From: Bacteroidales bacterium
Lineage (GTDB): Bacteria > Bacteroidota > Bacteroidia > Bacteroidales > UBA932
DNA: 64,000 nucleotides
Assembly (NCBI GenBank): GCA_015060405.1
Contig: SUYN01000003.1
Location: 62,001 to 126,000 of the forward strand
Reading direction: 5' to 3'
Positions within the stretch are counted from its first letter, which is position 1; every line of letters begins with the position of its first letter. The notes beneath the pieces were generated by a model that was given only the letters and a program-made list of their open reading frames with translations, had not been told where the DNA came from and did no database searches. The position numbers and the translations under genes were made by a program. Shown in pieces: positions 35,051-44,061 of the stretch.

Positions 35051-35923
35051 ATGAAGACAATTAAATATTTAGCTATCGCTGCTTCGGCACTTCTTCTTGC
35101 AGTCTCATGCCAGAAGACACTTGAAAAGGCAGAGGTTGAGAAGGGATTCGCTCCAAAAGGTGCAGTGCCGACATCGACCATCAACACAAGTGACTTTAAG
35201 ATTGTTGAAGCTCAGAGTTATGCAGAAGTAACAGCGTCGTTCTCAGGCATAACATCTGATATGGATTCACTGGAGATCGGATTCCTCGTGTCAACAGATC
35301 CTGACTTCACATCATCTACATCATACCTTATCGAGAATCCTGCAGATGGTACATTCACTCAGCAGGTAAAGGTCAAGATAGGTACTATCAACTATGTCAA
35401 GGCGTTCGCAGGCAACACCGATGGCGCTTCTTTTTCAGAGACTCTCGCACTTGACGTTCCTACCGTAGAGTGGTACAAGGTCCTTGCCGGCAAGTATACA
35501 GCAGATGTATACAGCTATTGGGATGAAGGCGCCTGCTCATATGAGGACCACGTCCTTGAGATCGCTTTTGATCTTGATGCGAAGAAGATGACTATCAACA
35601 ACATCGACCCTTGGGCATATCCGCAGGGCGTACCTACATCACTCACAGGAGATGTAGACCTTGAGGCAAGAACTGTAACATTCGTGTCAGAAACAGGTTA
35701 CTTCGACACTGGTCTTTCAGGATATGGATTCATTACTTATGCTCTTGACCCTGCTGCTCTCAATGAGGGTAATCTGGTCCCTGTAGCAGAGATGACATTC
35801 AAATTCTCTGAGGATGGCCAGCAGATAAGTGCACCACTTTACTGTACTTATTCTATTCAGGAGGGTAACTCTGGAACAGTCGACATCTATTTGCCACAGA
35901 TTTACTCAGCAGTAAGCGAATAA
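35051..35923 (+). CDS. Surface lipoprotein of unknown family, right operon
   Basis: A 290-residue lipoprotein (MKTIKYLAIAASALLLAVSC). It is beta-rich. Residues 40-140 may be an Ig-like domain (SYAEVTASFSGITSDMDSLEIGFLVSTD); the second half starts near VEWYKVLAGKYTADVYSYWDEG. I do not recognise the family. It has the same length and operon position as the left operon's Calx-beta lipoprotein, but the two look alike only in general build. A role in surface capture of substrate next to SusC/SusD is an inference. Confidence 0.75.
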   Translation: MKTIKYLAIAASALLLAVSCQKTLEKAEVEKGFAPKGAVPTSTINTSDFKIVEAQSYAEVTASFSGITSDMDSLEIGFLVSTDPDFTSSTSYLIENPADGTFTQQVKVKIGTINYVKAFAGNTDGASFSETLALDVPTVEWYKVLAGKYTADVYSYWDEGACSYEDHVLEIAFDLDAKKMTINNIDPWAYPQGVPTSLTGDVDLEARTVTFVSETGYFDTGLSGYGFITYALDPAALNEGNLVPVAEMTFKFSEDGQQISAPLYCTYSIQEGNSGTVDIYLPQIYSAVSE

Positions 35924-35931
35924 TCTAAAAT

Positions 35932-38571
35932 ATGCAACACAGCAGATTGCTGACAATAATTATGGTGCTTTCCGTGATGCTGTCTTCTTGTGAGACAGCA
36001 CTCACGGAAAGTACTTTATTTGATTCCGATAAGACTGTGTCAGCGGGTCTTGATAACACGGTATCAAACAAATTACGAATAAAGGTCACGGAAGAACTGG
36101 CTCAGAAACTGCTTTCTGTAAAAGATAGCGAAGGTGTGATTCCAACTGAGGTGGCGGCCGAAGCAGGTCTCGGTCCTGAAACCGGGGTCAGCAAGGTCTC
36201 CACTTTATTCATGATTGGAGGAAAGTATGAATCACGTCAGAAGGCGGCAGGCCTGCACCTGTGGTATGAGATTGAACTTGATCCGGACCACGTGGCAACC
36301 AAGGCTTCCAGCGACCTTAAAGGTATTCAGGGATTGTCAGTAATCGAGCCTGTGGCCAGAATCAGAATGGCCAGTGTCATGAACGACCCTAAACTCAGCC
36401 TGCAGTGGCACTACCACAATACAGGCGCTTACAGTTTCAAGGAAGGATTTGACATAGGACTGGAAGAGGTCTGGAGAAGGTATCAGGTGTACGGAAGTCC
36501 GGAAGTCATTGTCGCGATATGCGACAATGGATTTGATGTGTCCCATCCTGACCTGATCGATAACCTCTGGGTAAATGAGGCCGAGTATAACGGAACTGAA
36601 GGTGTCGACGATGATATGAACGGCTATGTCGATGACATACATGGCTATAACTTCTCGAAAAAGTCATCCAAGTTCACTGTAGAGGATCATGGAACCCATG
36701 TTGCCGGAACTGTTGGCGCAGTCAACAACAACGGAATCGGTGTCTGTGGTGTCGCTGGCGGAAAATGGCCGGAGAAAGGAACCAGACTCATGCTGCTGGA
36801 GACCCTTAAGGGAGATGAACAGTCTTACCTCAAGGCTATGCAGTATGCAGTGGAGAACGGAGCCCTGATTTCCCAGAACAGCTGGGGTTACGAAGCGGGT
36901 GTGAAGATCCTCTATGAGTCCGACAAGGCGGGTATTGATTATTTTATCGACAATGCCGGTCTGGATGAAAACGGAAACCAGACAGGATTGATGAAGGGAG
37001 GACTCATGGTGTTCGCCTCAGGAAACGACACACAGGACTTCGGTTATCCGGGGCAGTACGAAAGATGTATGGCTGTCTCTGCTGTAGGACCTACAGGACT
37101 TGTTGCACCGTACTCAAACTATGGTGACTGGGTTGACGTCTCTGCTCCGGGAGGAGACAGGGGGCTCAGTTTCCAGTTCGGAGGAGTGTACAGCACTCTG
37201 CCAGGTGAGCAATACGGCGGATTGCAGGGTACATCAATGGCAGCTCCGCATGTGTCCGGACTTGCAGCGCTGATTCTGAGCGTTGCCGGGGGTGAAGGCT
37301 ACACGGCTGACCAGCTGTATGCTGACATTCTCAATTCTACGGATCCGACATTCTATAATTACAACCCGGGAAAGGAAGGACTTTACGGAGCCGGTGTGAT
37401 CGATGCGGTTCGTGCGGTTTCGCAGTTCAGCAAGATTGCGCCATCAGCGCATGAGCATGTGGAAGTAAGTCTCCAGTCCAATAATGCGGCTTTCACCCTT
37501 GATGTTCCTAAGGATGAGGACGACAGCACTGCATTCTATTATAACATCTACATAAGTGATAAGGAGATCAATGTGGCTGATGCTCAGAAGTATACCTTCG
37601 AGATAGAGAAAAGTGATGTCCTTGAAAACGGCCTGCATAAGGTGATTGTCAACAGGCTCGGATTTGAGCAGACATATCATTATGCCGTTTCGGCATCCGA
37701 TTATGCCGGCAACGAGTCGGTTCTCTCACATCACGGAACCTTCTCGACGGAGAAGAACAACATGCCTGTGCTGGAGGTCAGCGAAGACACAAAGATAGAG
37801 ATCAACTCGTATGACACGGCGACAAGAACATTCAAATATTCCGATCCTGACAACCACTCCGTGACAATCGAGTTCTCCACCACTGCAGAAAGAGGCATCA
37901 CATTTACAGAAGTGTCGGAAGGACTTGCAGTTGTGAAGATCGAAGGCAGCGAATCAGACAAGGGAGACTTCGAGTTCACCATATCTGTCACAGACGAATT
38001 CGGACTGGCAAATACTGCTACATACCAGTATACCATTCTGGACAATTCGGCTCCTGAACTTGTCTCCAGGATTGCTGATGTGACCTTGGCAGAAATCGGT
38101 TCAACTTATGAAATCAGTGTGAGCAAGCACTTCAACGATCCGGATGGGGAAAGCCTTTCATTGAAATTCGACGTCGCTGACAAGAAGGTTGCGACTGCAT
38201 CTGCCAACAAGGGAAACATCGTGGTCAAGGCAGTTGGAGCCGGTTCTACCACAATCAAGGCGACAGCATCCGATGCCTCCGGCGAATCTGTTTCTACCGA
38301 ATTCAATGTGGTCGTGTTCGATATGTCAGAGCCGTTCCTGATTTATCCGAATCCTGTTACCGACATACTTAATATCCGCGGAAAGGAAAGTGCGGAAAGC
38401 AGTGTCAGAATACTGTCCTCTACAGGACAGCAGGTGTACGAAGGCAGGCAGAAGACCGGTCTTGAGAGTGTTGTCAGCATCGATATGACGGCTAATGCTC
38501 CAGGCGTCTACACCGTCATCATCAATCCTGAAGGCGGAGAAGGATACACAAGGACAATCGTGAAACTCTAA
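35932..38571 (+). CDS. S8 subtilisin-like peptidase lipoprotein with T9SS sorting domain, right operon
   Basis: An 879-residue paralogue of the left peptidase. Signal MQHSRLLTIIMVLSVMLSSC; propeptide-like region; S8 domain with Asp near 198 (AICDNGFD), His near 252 (DHGTHVAGT), oxyanion Asn in ASGND and Ser near 435 (GTSMAAPHVSG). Fibronectin-like and cadherin-like repeats follow (DPDNHSVTI, DPDGESLSL). The C-terminal 75 residues, from LIYPNPVTDILNI, are a T9SS type A sorting domain. It starts 9 bp after the lipoprotein gene and is followed 11 bp on by the PorV-like gene. It should act on proteins at the cell surface when the right operon is on. Confidence 0.9.
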   Translation: MQHSRLLTIIMVLSVMLSSCETALTESTLFDSDKTVSAGLDNTVSNKLRIKVTEELAQKLLSVKDSEGVIPTEVAAEAGLGPETGVSKVSTLFMIGGKYESRQKAAGLHLWYEIELDPDHVATKASSDLKGIQGLSVIEPVARIRMASVMNDPKLSLQWHYHNTGAYSFKEGFDIGLEEVWRRYQVYGSPEVIVAICDNGFDVSHPDLIDNLWVNEAEYNGTEGVDDDMNGYVDDIHGYNFSKKSSKFTVEDHGTHVAGTVGAVNNNGIGVCGVAGGKWPEKGTRLMLLETLKGDEQSYLKAMQYAVENGALISQNSWGYEAGVKILYESDKAGIDYFIDNAGLDENGNQTGLMKGGLMVFASGNDTQDFGYPGQYERCMAVSAVGPTGLVAPYSNYGDWVDVSAPGGDRGLSFQFGGVYSTLPGEQYGGLQGTSMAAPHVSGLAALILSVAGGEGYTADQLYADILNSTDPTFYNYNPGKEGLYGAGVIDAVRAVSQFSKIAPSAHEHVEVSLQSNNAAFTLDVPKDEDDSTAFYYNIYISDKEINVADAQKYTFEIEKSDVLENGLHKVIVNRLGFEQTYHYAVSASDYAGNESVLSHHGTFSTEKNNMPVLEVSEDTKIEINSYDTATRTFKYSDPDNHSVTIEFSTTAERGITFTEVSEGLAVVKIEGSESDKGDFEFTISVTDEFGLANTATYQYTILDNSAPELVSRIADVTLAEIGSTYEISVSKHFNDPDGESLSLKFDVADKKVATASANKGNIVVKAVGAGSTTIKATASDASGESVSTEFNVVVFDMSEPFLIYPNPVTDILNIRGKESAESSVRILSSTGQQVYEGRQKTGLESVVSIDMTANAPGVYTVIINPEGGEGYTRTIVKL

Positions 38572-38582
38572 AGACATTGACA

Positions 38583-39500
38583 ATGAAGACAATAAGAACA
38601 TATCTGGCAGGAATCGCATTGTTGCTCACCCCTGCCGTATCCAATGCCCAGGCACTTCCTTTCACGATTGCTGATGTGGATCCAGTGATTCTTGCCAAGG
38701 GCGGAACGGGGCTTACCGAGACAGGGTCTGTTTCACATGCGGCGTTTACGAATGCTGCCGCCATCCCTTTTTCAGAGGCTGCTCTCGATGTGGCAGCCGG
38801 CTACACGATGTGGCAGCCGGGCGCAGCAAAGACCGGCATCCTGAATGCTGCCGGAGCGGCAAAGTTCAATGACAGGCTGGGAGTTTCCGCAGGCCTGTAC
38901 TATGGCATGCATCCTTCATATGACATTACCGATGGTACGGGTGCTTCGGACGGGACCTTCAGGCCGTCAGACCTGCATGCGGCTGTCGGCGTTGCCTATA
39001 AGTTCCTTCCGAACATGTCTGCAGGAGTGAATCTGGGATATGCATCCAGCACGCTGGCTCAGGGCCATTCGTACGGAACTGTCGCAGCAGACCTTTTCGT
39101 GATGGCGAAGTTCTCACAGATCAAGGTTGCAGCAGGAGTGTCGAACGTGCTTGGCACTGTCAGGTCTGCGACCGGTCAGGAATTCTGCATCCCAGGCTCC
39201 ATCGCTCTGGGAGCGGGCTATGAGAAGGAGTTCGGCCAGAAGCATCAGGTGGAGGCTGACCTCGACTTTGACTATTTCTTCAGCGGATGGACAGCAGCTT
39301 CCCTGGGAGCTGAATACACCTTCGATGACCTGGTGTCGTTCAGGGCAGGCTACAGATACGGCGGGGATTCTCCCATCCCTTCATTTGCGTCCGTTGGAGC
39401 CGGAGTGAAGTTCTCGGGAGTCAAGCTGAATCTGGCCTACGTCATGGCTTCAAGCCCTATGAAGAATACATTGGCATTGTCACTGGGCTATTCGTTCTAG
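38583..39500 (+). CDS. PorV/PorQ-like outer-membrane barrel, right operon
   Basis: A 305-residue barrel protein; signal MKTIRTYLAGIALLLTPAVSNAQ. ATG 38583 is chosen over an in-frame TTG at 38577. Its mature part is nearly identical to the left operon's copy, but the signal peptide and the last 18 or so residues (ASSPMKNTLALSLGYSF) differ. As a PorV-like protein it would bind a T9SS cargo and deliver it to the surface attachment machinery; the cargo is probably the peptidase encoded just upstream. A terminator closes the operon. Confidence 0.75.
   Translation: MKTIRTYLAGIALLLTPAVSNAQALPFTIADVDPVILAKGGTGLTETGSVSHAAFTNAAAIPFSEAALDVAAGYTMWQPGAAKTGILNAAGAAKFNDRLGVSAGLYYGMHPSYDITDGTGASDGTFRPSDLHAAVGVAYKFLPNMSAGVNLGYASSTLAQGHSYGTVAADLFVMAKFSQIKVAAGVSNVLGTVRSATGQEFCIPGSIALGAGYEKEFGQKHQVEADLDFDYFFSGWTAASLGAEYTFDDLVSFRAGYRYGGDSPIPSFASVGAGVKFSGVKLNLAYVMASSPMKNTLALSLGYSF
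38645..39439 (+). repeat. 795-bp inverted repeat, right arm (PorV-like gene)
   Basis: The mirror of 20317-21111; see that entry. The arms are about 17.5 kb apart and could serve for RecA-dependent inversion or gene conversion of the whole locus. Confidence 0.9.
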
Positions 39501-39520
39501 TGCTGCCATACCGACGATTA

Positions 39521-39556
39521 GAGGCGGTGGTCCATCATTTGGACCGCCGCCTTTTT
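39521..39556 (+). terminator. Rho-independent terminator closing the right operon
   Basis: GGCGGTGGTCC (39523-39533) pairs with GGACCGCCGCC (39541-39551) over a 7-base loop, then five T. Confidence 0.9.
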
Positions 39557-39621
39557 CATTTGGCAGATTTTTTGGGTTGCAACCCTCCGCGTCTGATAAT
39601 GAAATTAATAAATTGTTGGTT

Positions 39622-42600
39622 ATGGTTAGAAAAACAGTAATTACACTGTGCACCGTCATCGCTCTGACGACAGGAGCGGCAGCTCAGAATCTGACAGTAA
39701 CGGGTTCTGTCACTGACCGGGATGGCTATCCTCTTGAAGGTGCAACGGTTCAAGTCAAGGGTACGGCCACAGGGGTGATGGCCGACCCTGAAGGCAGGTA
39801 CGAATTGTCTGTACCTGAGGATGCGGTGCTCGTGGCCTCGTATCTGGGATACGTGTCACAGGAGATGCCTGTACGGGGAGAACACACCATCAACTTCATC
39901 CTTGCTGAAGATGCCCAGTACCTGGATGATGTGATCGTAGTGGCATACGGATCCATGTCCAGATCTGATTTTACAGGTTCCGCCACGCAGGTCAGCGGAA
40001 GCGATGTCGCCAATTCTTCAAGAGAATCCATTGACAAGGGAATGACAGGCAAGGTGCCGGGGGTGAGGGTCTCATCAGCTACCGGAGACCCTGGCTCTGC
40101 CGGAAGCGTGCAGATCCGAGGTGTCGGGTCAATCTCGGCCGGTACATCTCCCCTTTATGTCATAGATGGTGTGGTGATGTCCTCTTCCACTGCAAGTGAC
40201 CTGCAGCTCGGCTACAAAAGCATGGGAATCCTCAACACCATCAACCCCGAGGATATAGAGTCCATGACTGTCCTCAAGGATGCTGCCGCCGCTTCCCTGT
40301 ACGGTTCGCGGGCGGCAAACGGCGTGATAATCATCACGACCAAGAAGGGAAAGCAGGGGAAGACCAAGGTGACTTACACCGGTGAGGCCGGAGTGAGCAG
40401 CAAGGCGGTACGGAAAGCCTTGCGGATGCTCGACGGCCCGCAGTTTCTGCAGTACCTGAAGGATGCCGGAGACAATGCCTATGCCCTCAATCCGGCATAT
40501 TCCTATGGATATACGGGAGACCAGATTGCGTCCATGGCTGCCGATCCAAGCGGAAAGACCAGCACGGACTGGACTGACCAGGTGTTCCGACCCGCCTTCA
40601 TGACGAATCATCAGCTTGGCCTTAGTGCAGGAAATGACAAGACCCAGATATATGCAGGCCTTGGATATGACAGGACTGACGGCATAGTCCTGGGGTCGTA
40701 TTTCGAAAGATTCTCCGGACGCGTCAACGTGGACCACAAGGTGGCGCCATGGCTTAAGGTCGGGATCCGTCAGATGATTTCCTTTACCGGCACCAAAGGA
40801 CACAGTGACCAGAGCACGCAGGCGCAGGGGATGGGTTATGCCACCCCTGTAGGGGTGCTGACCCAGAGCGACCCGACTGCGGCACCGAAGAATCCGGACG
40901 GTTCGTGGAACGAATATGTGAGCTGGAGCGGACAGACGGGAAATCCACATCTTGTCTTCGACAGTGACACCCAGTACAACAGGACCCACACGATGCGAAG
41001 CCTCTCAAGCCTGGACCTGGTGGTTGACTTCACTGAGTATCTCAGCCTTTCCAATACCTTCGGCTATGACTACATAGACAACAAGCAGTACCTGTGGTGG
41101 GCCCCCTCTTCCATTGACGGCTCCGCCCTGAGCGGACTCAGTGCGACCTACGTATTCCAGACCGATGACCTGACGAACTCCACCATACTCCGCTATAACG
41201 ACAGCTTCGGAGGCAGCAACATATCGGCTCTTGCCGGTTTTGAAGTCTCCGACCACAGGGTGTCATATACCTATGCCGGAGCCAATAACTTCCCGAATGA
41301 CAAGCTCAATGCCCTTTCTGTCGGACAGATGTACGGGACGGGAGGAGCATCGGACAGGGCCTTCATGATGTCTGTGCTCGGAAGCGTGAACTATGATTAT
41401 GAGAACCGCTACTACGCGTCTGCGTCGTTCAGGCGTGACGGGTCGTCGCGCCTGGGACCGGACAGCCGGTGGGCAGGATTCTGGTCGCTGTCCGCTGCAT
41501 GGAGACTCAGCGGAGAGCCTTTCATGGAGGCTGTGTCAGACCTCTTCACCGACTTCAAGGTCAAGGCTTCGTATGGAACCAACGGCAACCTTCCGGCAGA
41601 ATACTATGCCTACAAGGGCTTGTACTCTGCAAGCGGAGGCTATGGGACTGCATCGGGAATATATTGGAGCAATCCTGAAAACAATGCGCTCGGCTGGGAG
41701 AAATCCCGTAACTTCAATGTGGGCTTTGACTGGAACATGTACAACCGTGTCAATGTGGCCCTGGAGTACTACAGCAAGTACACGAGCTCTCTCATATTCA
41801 ACATGCCCGCATCTGCCGTGACCGGCTTCAGCAGCTACACATCCAATGTGGGAAACCTCCTCAATGACGGAATTGAGCTGGAGTTGAGCTCGACCAACAT
41901 CTCCCGAAAGAACTTCACATGGTCCACCGACTTCAACTTCACATGGCAGAGGTCTCTGGTCAGGAGCCTTCCCAACGGGGGCAGCGACATAATATATGGC
42001 GACGGAGGCATGTACATCCACAGGGAAGGGGAGCCGATATATTCGTTCTATCTTCCGGAGTGGAAAGGAGTGGATCCTGACACGGGACTTGGAGAATTCT
42101 GGATAGATCCGGATGACCGGTCGAAGGGTGCAACGAATTACTATACGGAGGCAGGCAGCACGATTGTCGGTAAGGCATTGCCGGACTTTACCGGAGGAGT
42201 TACCAGCACGATGACCTTCCTGGGCGGTCTGATTGACCTTTCCTTCCTTATATCCTATCAGTTCGGGGGCTCCCTGTTTGATTATCCGGGCTATTTCACC
42301 CACAGTGACGGATTCCGCGCCGCTTCCATGAATGCCGCTGCAGATGCTGCAGACTATTGGACCCCGCAGAACAGGAATGCAAGATACCCTAAGCCGATAA
42401 TGAACAATCCGTACCGTTGGGACAGGTTCTCCAGCAGACTCATCAAGTCGACAGACAACATAAGGATGAGGGAGATCACCCTAGGCTGCAATGTGCCGGT
42501 CACACGCTATGTCAGCGGACTCAGGGTCTATTTCAGGACGGTCAATCCGTTCATGATCTGGTCTGCCGAGCCTGACATCGACCCGGATGTCGCCATCAAC

Positions 42601-42666
42601 GGATATCGTACTGCAGATGTGCCGGTGACAAAGTCTTTTGTCTTCGGTGTCAATATAACATTATAA
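39622..42666 (+). CDS. SusC/RagA-family TonB-dependent transporter (third pair)
   Basis: A 1014-residue SusC-like transporter. MVRKTVITLCTVIALTTGAAAQ is a good signal peptide, so ATG 39622 is preferred over 39577. Regulatory domain GSVTDRDGYPLEGATVQVKGT, plug with TGKVPGVRVSSATGDPGSAGS, SPLYVIDGVVMSS and LKDAAAASLYGSRAANGVIIITTKKG, barrel ending FGVNITL. It partners with the SusD 12 bp downstream. It lies outside the mirrored locus, after the right operon's terminator, and has no peptidase or glycosidase attached. The substrate is unknown. Confidence 0.95.
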   Translation: MVRKTVITLCTVIALTTGAAAQNLTVTGSVTDRDGYPLEGATVQVKGTATGVMADPEGRYELSVPEDAVLVASYLGYVSQEMPVRGEHTINFILAEDAQYLDDVIVVAYGSMSRSDFTGSATQVSGSDVANSSRESIDKGMTGKVPGVRVSSATGDPGSAGSVQIRGVGSISAGTSPLYVIDGVVMSSSTASDLQLGYKSMGILNTINPEDIESMTVLKDAAAASLYGSRAANGVIIITTKKGKQGKTKVTYTGEAGVSSKAVRKALRMLDGPQFLQYLKDAGDNAYALNPAYSYGYTGDQIASMAADPSGKTSTDWTDQVFRPAFMTNHQLGLSAGNDKTQIYAGLGYDRTDGIVLGSYFERFSGRVNVDHKVAPWLKVGIRQMISFTGTKGHSDQSTQAQGMGYATPVGVLTQSDPTAAPKNPDGSWNEYVSWSGQTGNPHLVFDSDTQYNRTHTMRSLSSLDLVVDFTEYLSLSNTFGYDYIDNKQYLWWAPSSIDGSALSGLSATYVFQTDDLTNSTILRYNDSFGGSNISALAGFEVSDHRVSYTYAGANNFPNDKLNALSVGQMYGTGGASDRAFMMSVLGSVNYDYENRYYASASFRRDGSSRLGPDSRWAGFWSLSAAWRLSGEPFMEAVSDLFTDFKVKASYGTNGNLPAEYYAYKGLYSASGGYGTASGIYWSNPENNALGWEKSRNFNVGFDWNMYNRVNVALEYYSKYTSSLIFNMPASAVTGFSSYTSNVGNLLNDGIELELSSTNISRKNFTWSTDFNFTWQRSLVRSLPNGGSDIIYGDGGMYIHREGEPIYSFYLPEWKGVDPDTGLGEFWIDPDDRSKGATNYYTEAGSTIVGKALPDFTGGVTSTMTFLGGLIDLSFLISYQFGGSLFDYPGYFTHSDGFRAASMNAAADAADYWTPQNRNARYPKPIMNNPYRWDRFSSRLIKSTDNIRMREITLGCNVPVTRYVSGLRVYFRTVNPFMIWSAEPDIDPDVAINGYRTADVPVTKSFVFGVNITL

Positions 42667-42678
42667 AACAGACAGGAA

Positions 42679-44061
42679 ATGAAAAAGTTCATATATATAT
42701 TGCCCCTGCTTCTTGCCTCGGCATGCGACGCTCTGGATCAGGAACCTTCCACAGCGGTCACGACAGATGCTGCCATCACCAGCGTGGATGACCTTGCCAC
42801 TGCCGTGAACGGAGCCTATTATGTCGCCACCTACGGAACGATGCTCACTGTAGCCTCCGAGATGGCCATATATGCAGACCTTGCAGGCCCCGACTCTTAT
42901 CAGCCGGCTTCGTCCGGACAGAATGCCTCAAGACTCGCGCAGTTCTCCCTGACTGCCAATGATACCTATAATATATATTATTATCTGTATGCGGCCATAG
43001 CCAGTGTGAACAATGCCATAGAAAAGGCTGCACTTCTGGAAGATGCTGAGGGCGCTGCCCCCTATGTGGCGGAACTATACGCGATGCGGGGTCTCTTCCA
43101 CTTCCATCTTGCCACCTACTTTGCTCCCATACCGACATCCGGGAATTCCAATCATATGGGCATAGTGCTTTCGGACAGGGTCTTTGATGTGGACTATATA
43201 GGGGAAAGGGCTTCGTTGACAGACACTTATGACTTCATTATAAGTGATTTTACCAGAGCTGTCGACAGCGGATTGAACAAGGACAGGAACACCGGGCATA
43301 TGAATTACTGGGCGGCTCTGGCACTGCGCGCACGTGCGAATCTCTATGCCGGCAACTATCAGGCTGCCTTGAAGGATGCAGTCCAGCTGATCGAGGAGTC
43401 CCCATACAGGCTCTACACGACCGGAAACTATATGAAGTCCTGGTCGCAGGAAGGGGCGGATGAGGTGATAATGGAATACCTGCAGACGGATACATACAAT
43501 CCGCAGCGTTATGCTCCGGGCTACTACACATCCCCGCGCGGCTATTCCGAGTACGGTGTCTCCCCTCAGTTCTATGAATGGCTTCAGTCGGATCCGGATG
43601 ATGTCAGGTCTCAGGCCGTCGCTGATTACAGTGTGGCTCCGTCTGGAGATCCGGACTATAACACGGGCTATTATCCGTTGAAATATCCGGGTAATGCAGG
43701 TGCTTCCGTGCCGGCGTATACCAGCAACATCAGGGTGTTCCGTCTTTCGGAGGCTGTGCTGATTGCGGCGGAGGCGGCTTACCGGACGGGCGCAGATGCG
43801 TCGGTATATATCAATATGCTGAGGCGCAACAGGATAGACGGCTACCAGGATGTGGCTTCCGTGACTTTCGAGGATATATTGAATGAGAGAAGGAAGGAAC
43901 TCTTTGCCGAGGGACAGATCGCTTTTGACTACTGGAGAAACGGTCTTCCTGTCGTCAGGGATGGACTTACAATAAAACCGCAGGACGGAAGGACCGTCCT
44001 GCAGCTACCTAAGGAAGAAATAGATATGTCTAAAGGAAAACTTGTCCAGAATCCTCTATAG
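42679..44061 (+). CDS. SusD/RagB-family outer-membrane lipoprotein (third pair)
   Basis: A 460-residue SusD-like lipoprotein (MKKFIYILPLLLASAC). Typical stretches are YYLYAAIASVNNAIEKA, LYAMRGLFHFHLATYFAPIP, LRARANLYAGNYQAALKDAVQLIEES, VFRLSEAVLIAAEAAYRTG and LNERRKELFAEGQIAFDYWRNG. It is shorter than the other two SusD proteins here. Its stop codon overlaps the stop of the convergent aldo/keto reductase gene: CTATAG at 44056-44061 provides both. Confidence 0.94.
   Translation: MKKFIYILPLLLASACDALDQEPSTAVTTDAAITSVDDLATAVNGAYYVATYGTMLTVASEMAIYADLAGPDSYQPASSGQNASRLAQFSLTANDTYNIYYYLYAAIASVNNAIEKAALLEDAEGAAPYVAELYAMRGLFHFHLATYFAPIPTSGNSNHMGIVLSDRVFDVDYIGERASLTDTYDFIISDFTRAVDSGLNKDRNTGHMNYWAALALRARANLYAGNYQAALKDAVQLIEESPYRLYTTGNYMKSWSQEGADEVIMEYLQTDTYNPQRYAPGYYTSPRGYSEYGVSPQFYEWLQSDPDDVRSQAVADYSVAPSGDPDYNTGYYPLKYPGNAGASVPAYTSNIRVFRLSEAVLIAAEAAYRTGADASVYINMLRRNRIDGYQDVASVTFEDILNERRKELFAEGQIAFDYWRNGLPVVRDGLTIKPQDGRTVLQLPKEEIDMSKGKLVQNPL

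Noticed and set aside
38577..38582. TTG start for the right PorV-like gene
   Set aside because: The ATG two codons later gives a clean signal peptide.
20317..39439. Composite transposon bounded by the 795-bp inverted repeats
   Set aside because: The repeats are coding parts of a PorV-like gene, not insertion sequences, and no target duplication is seen.
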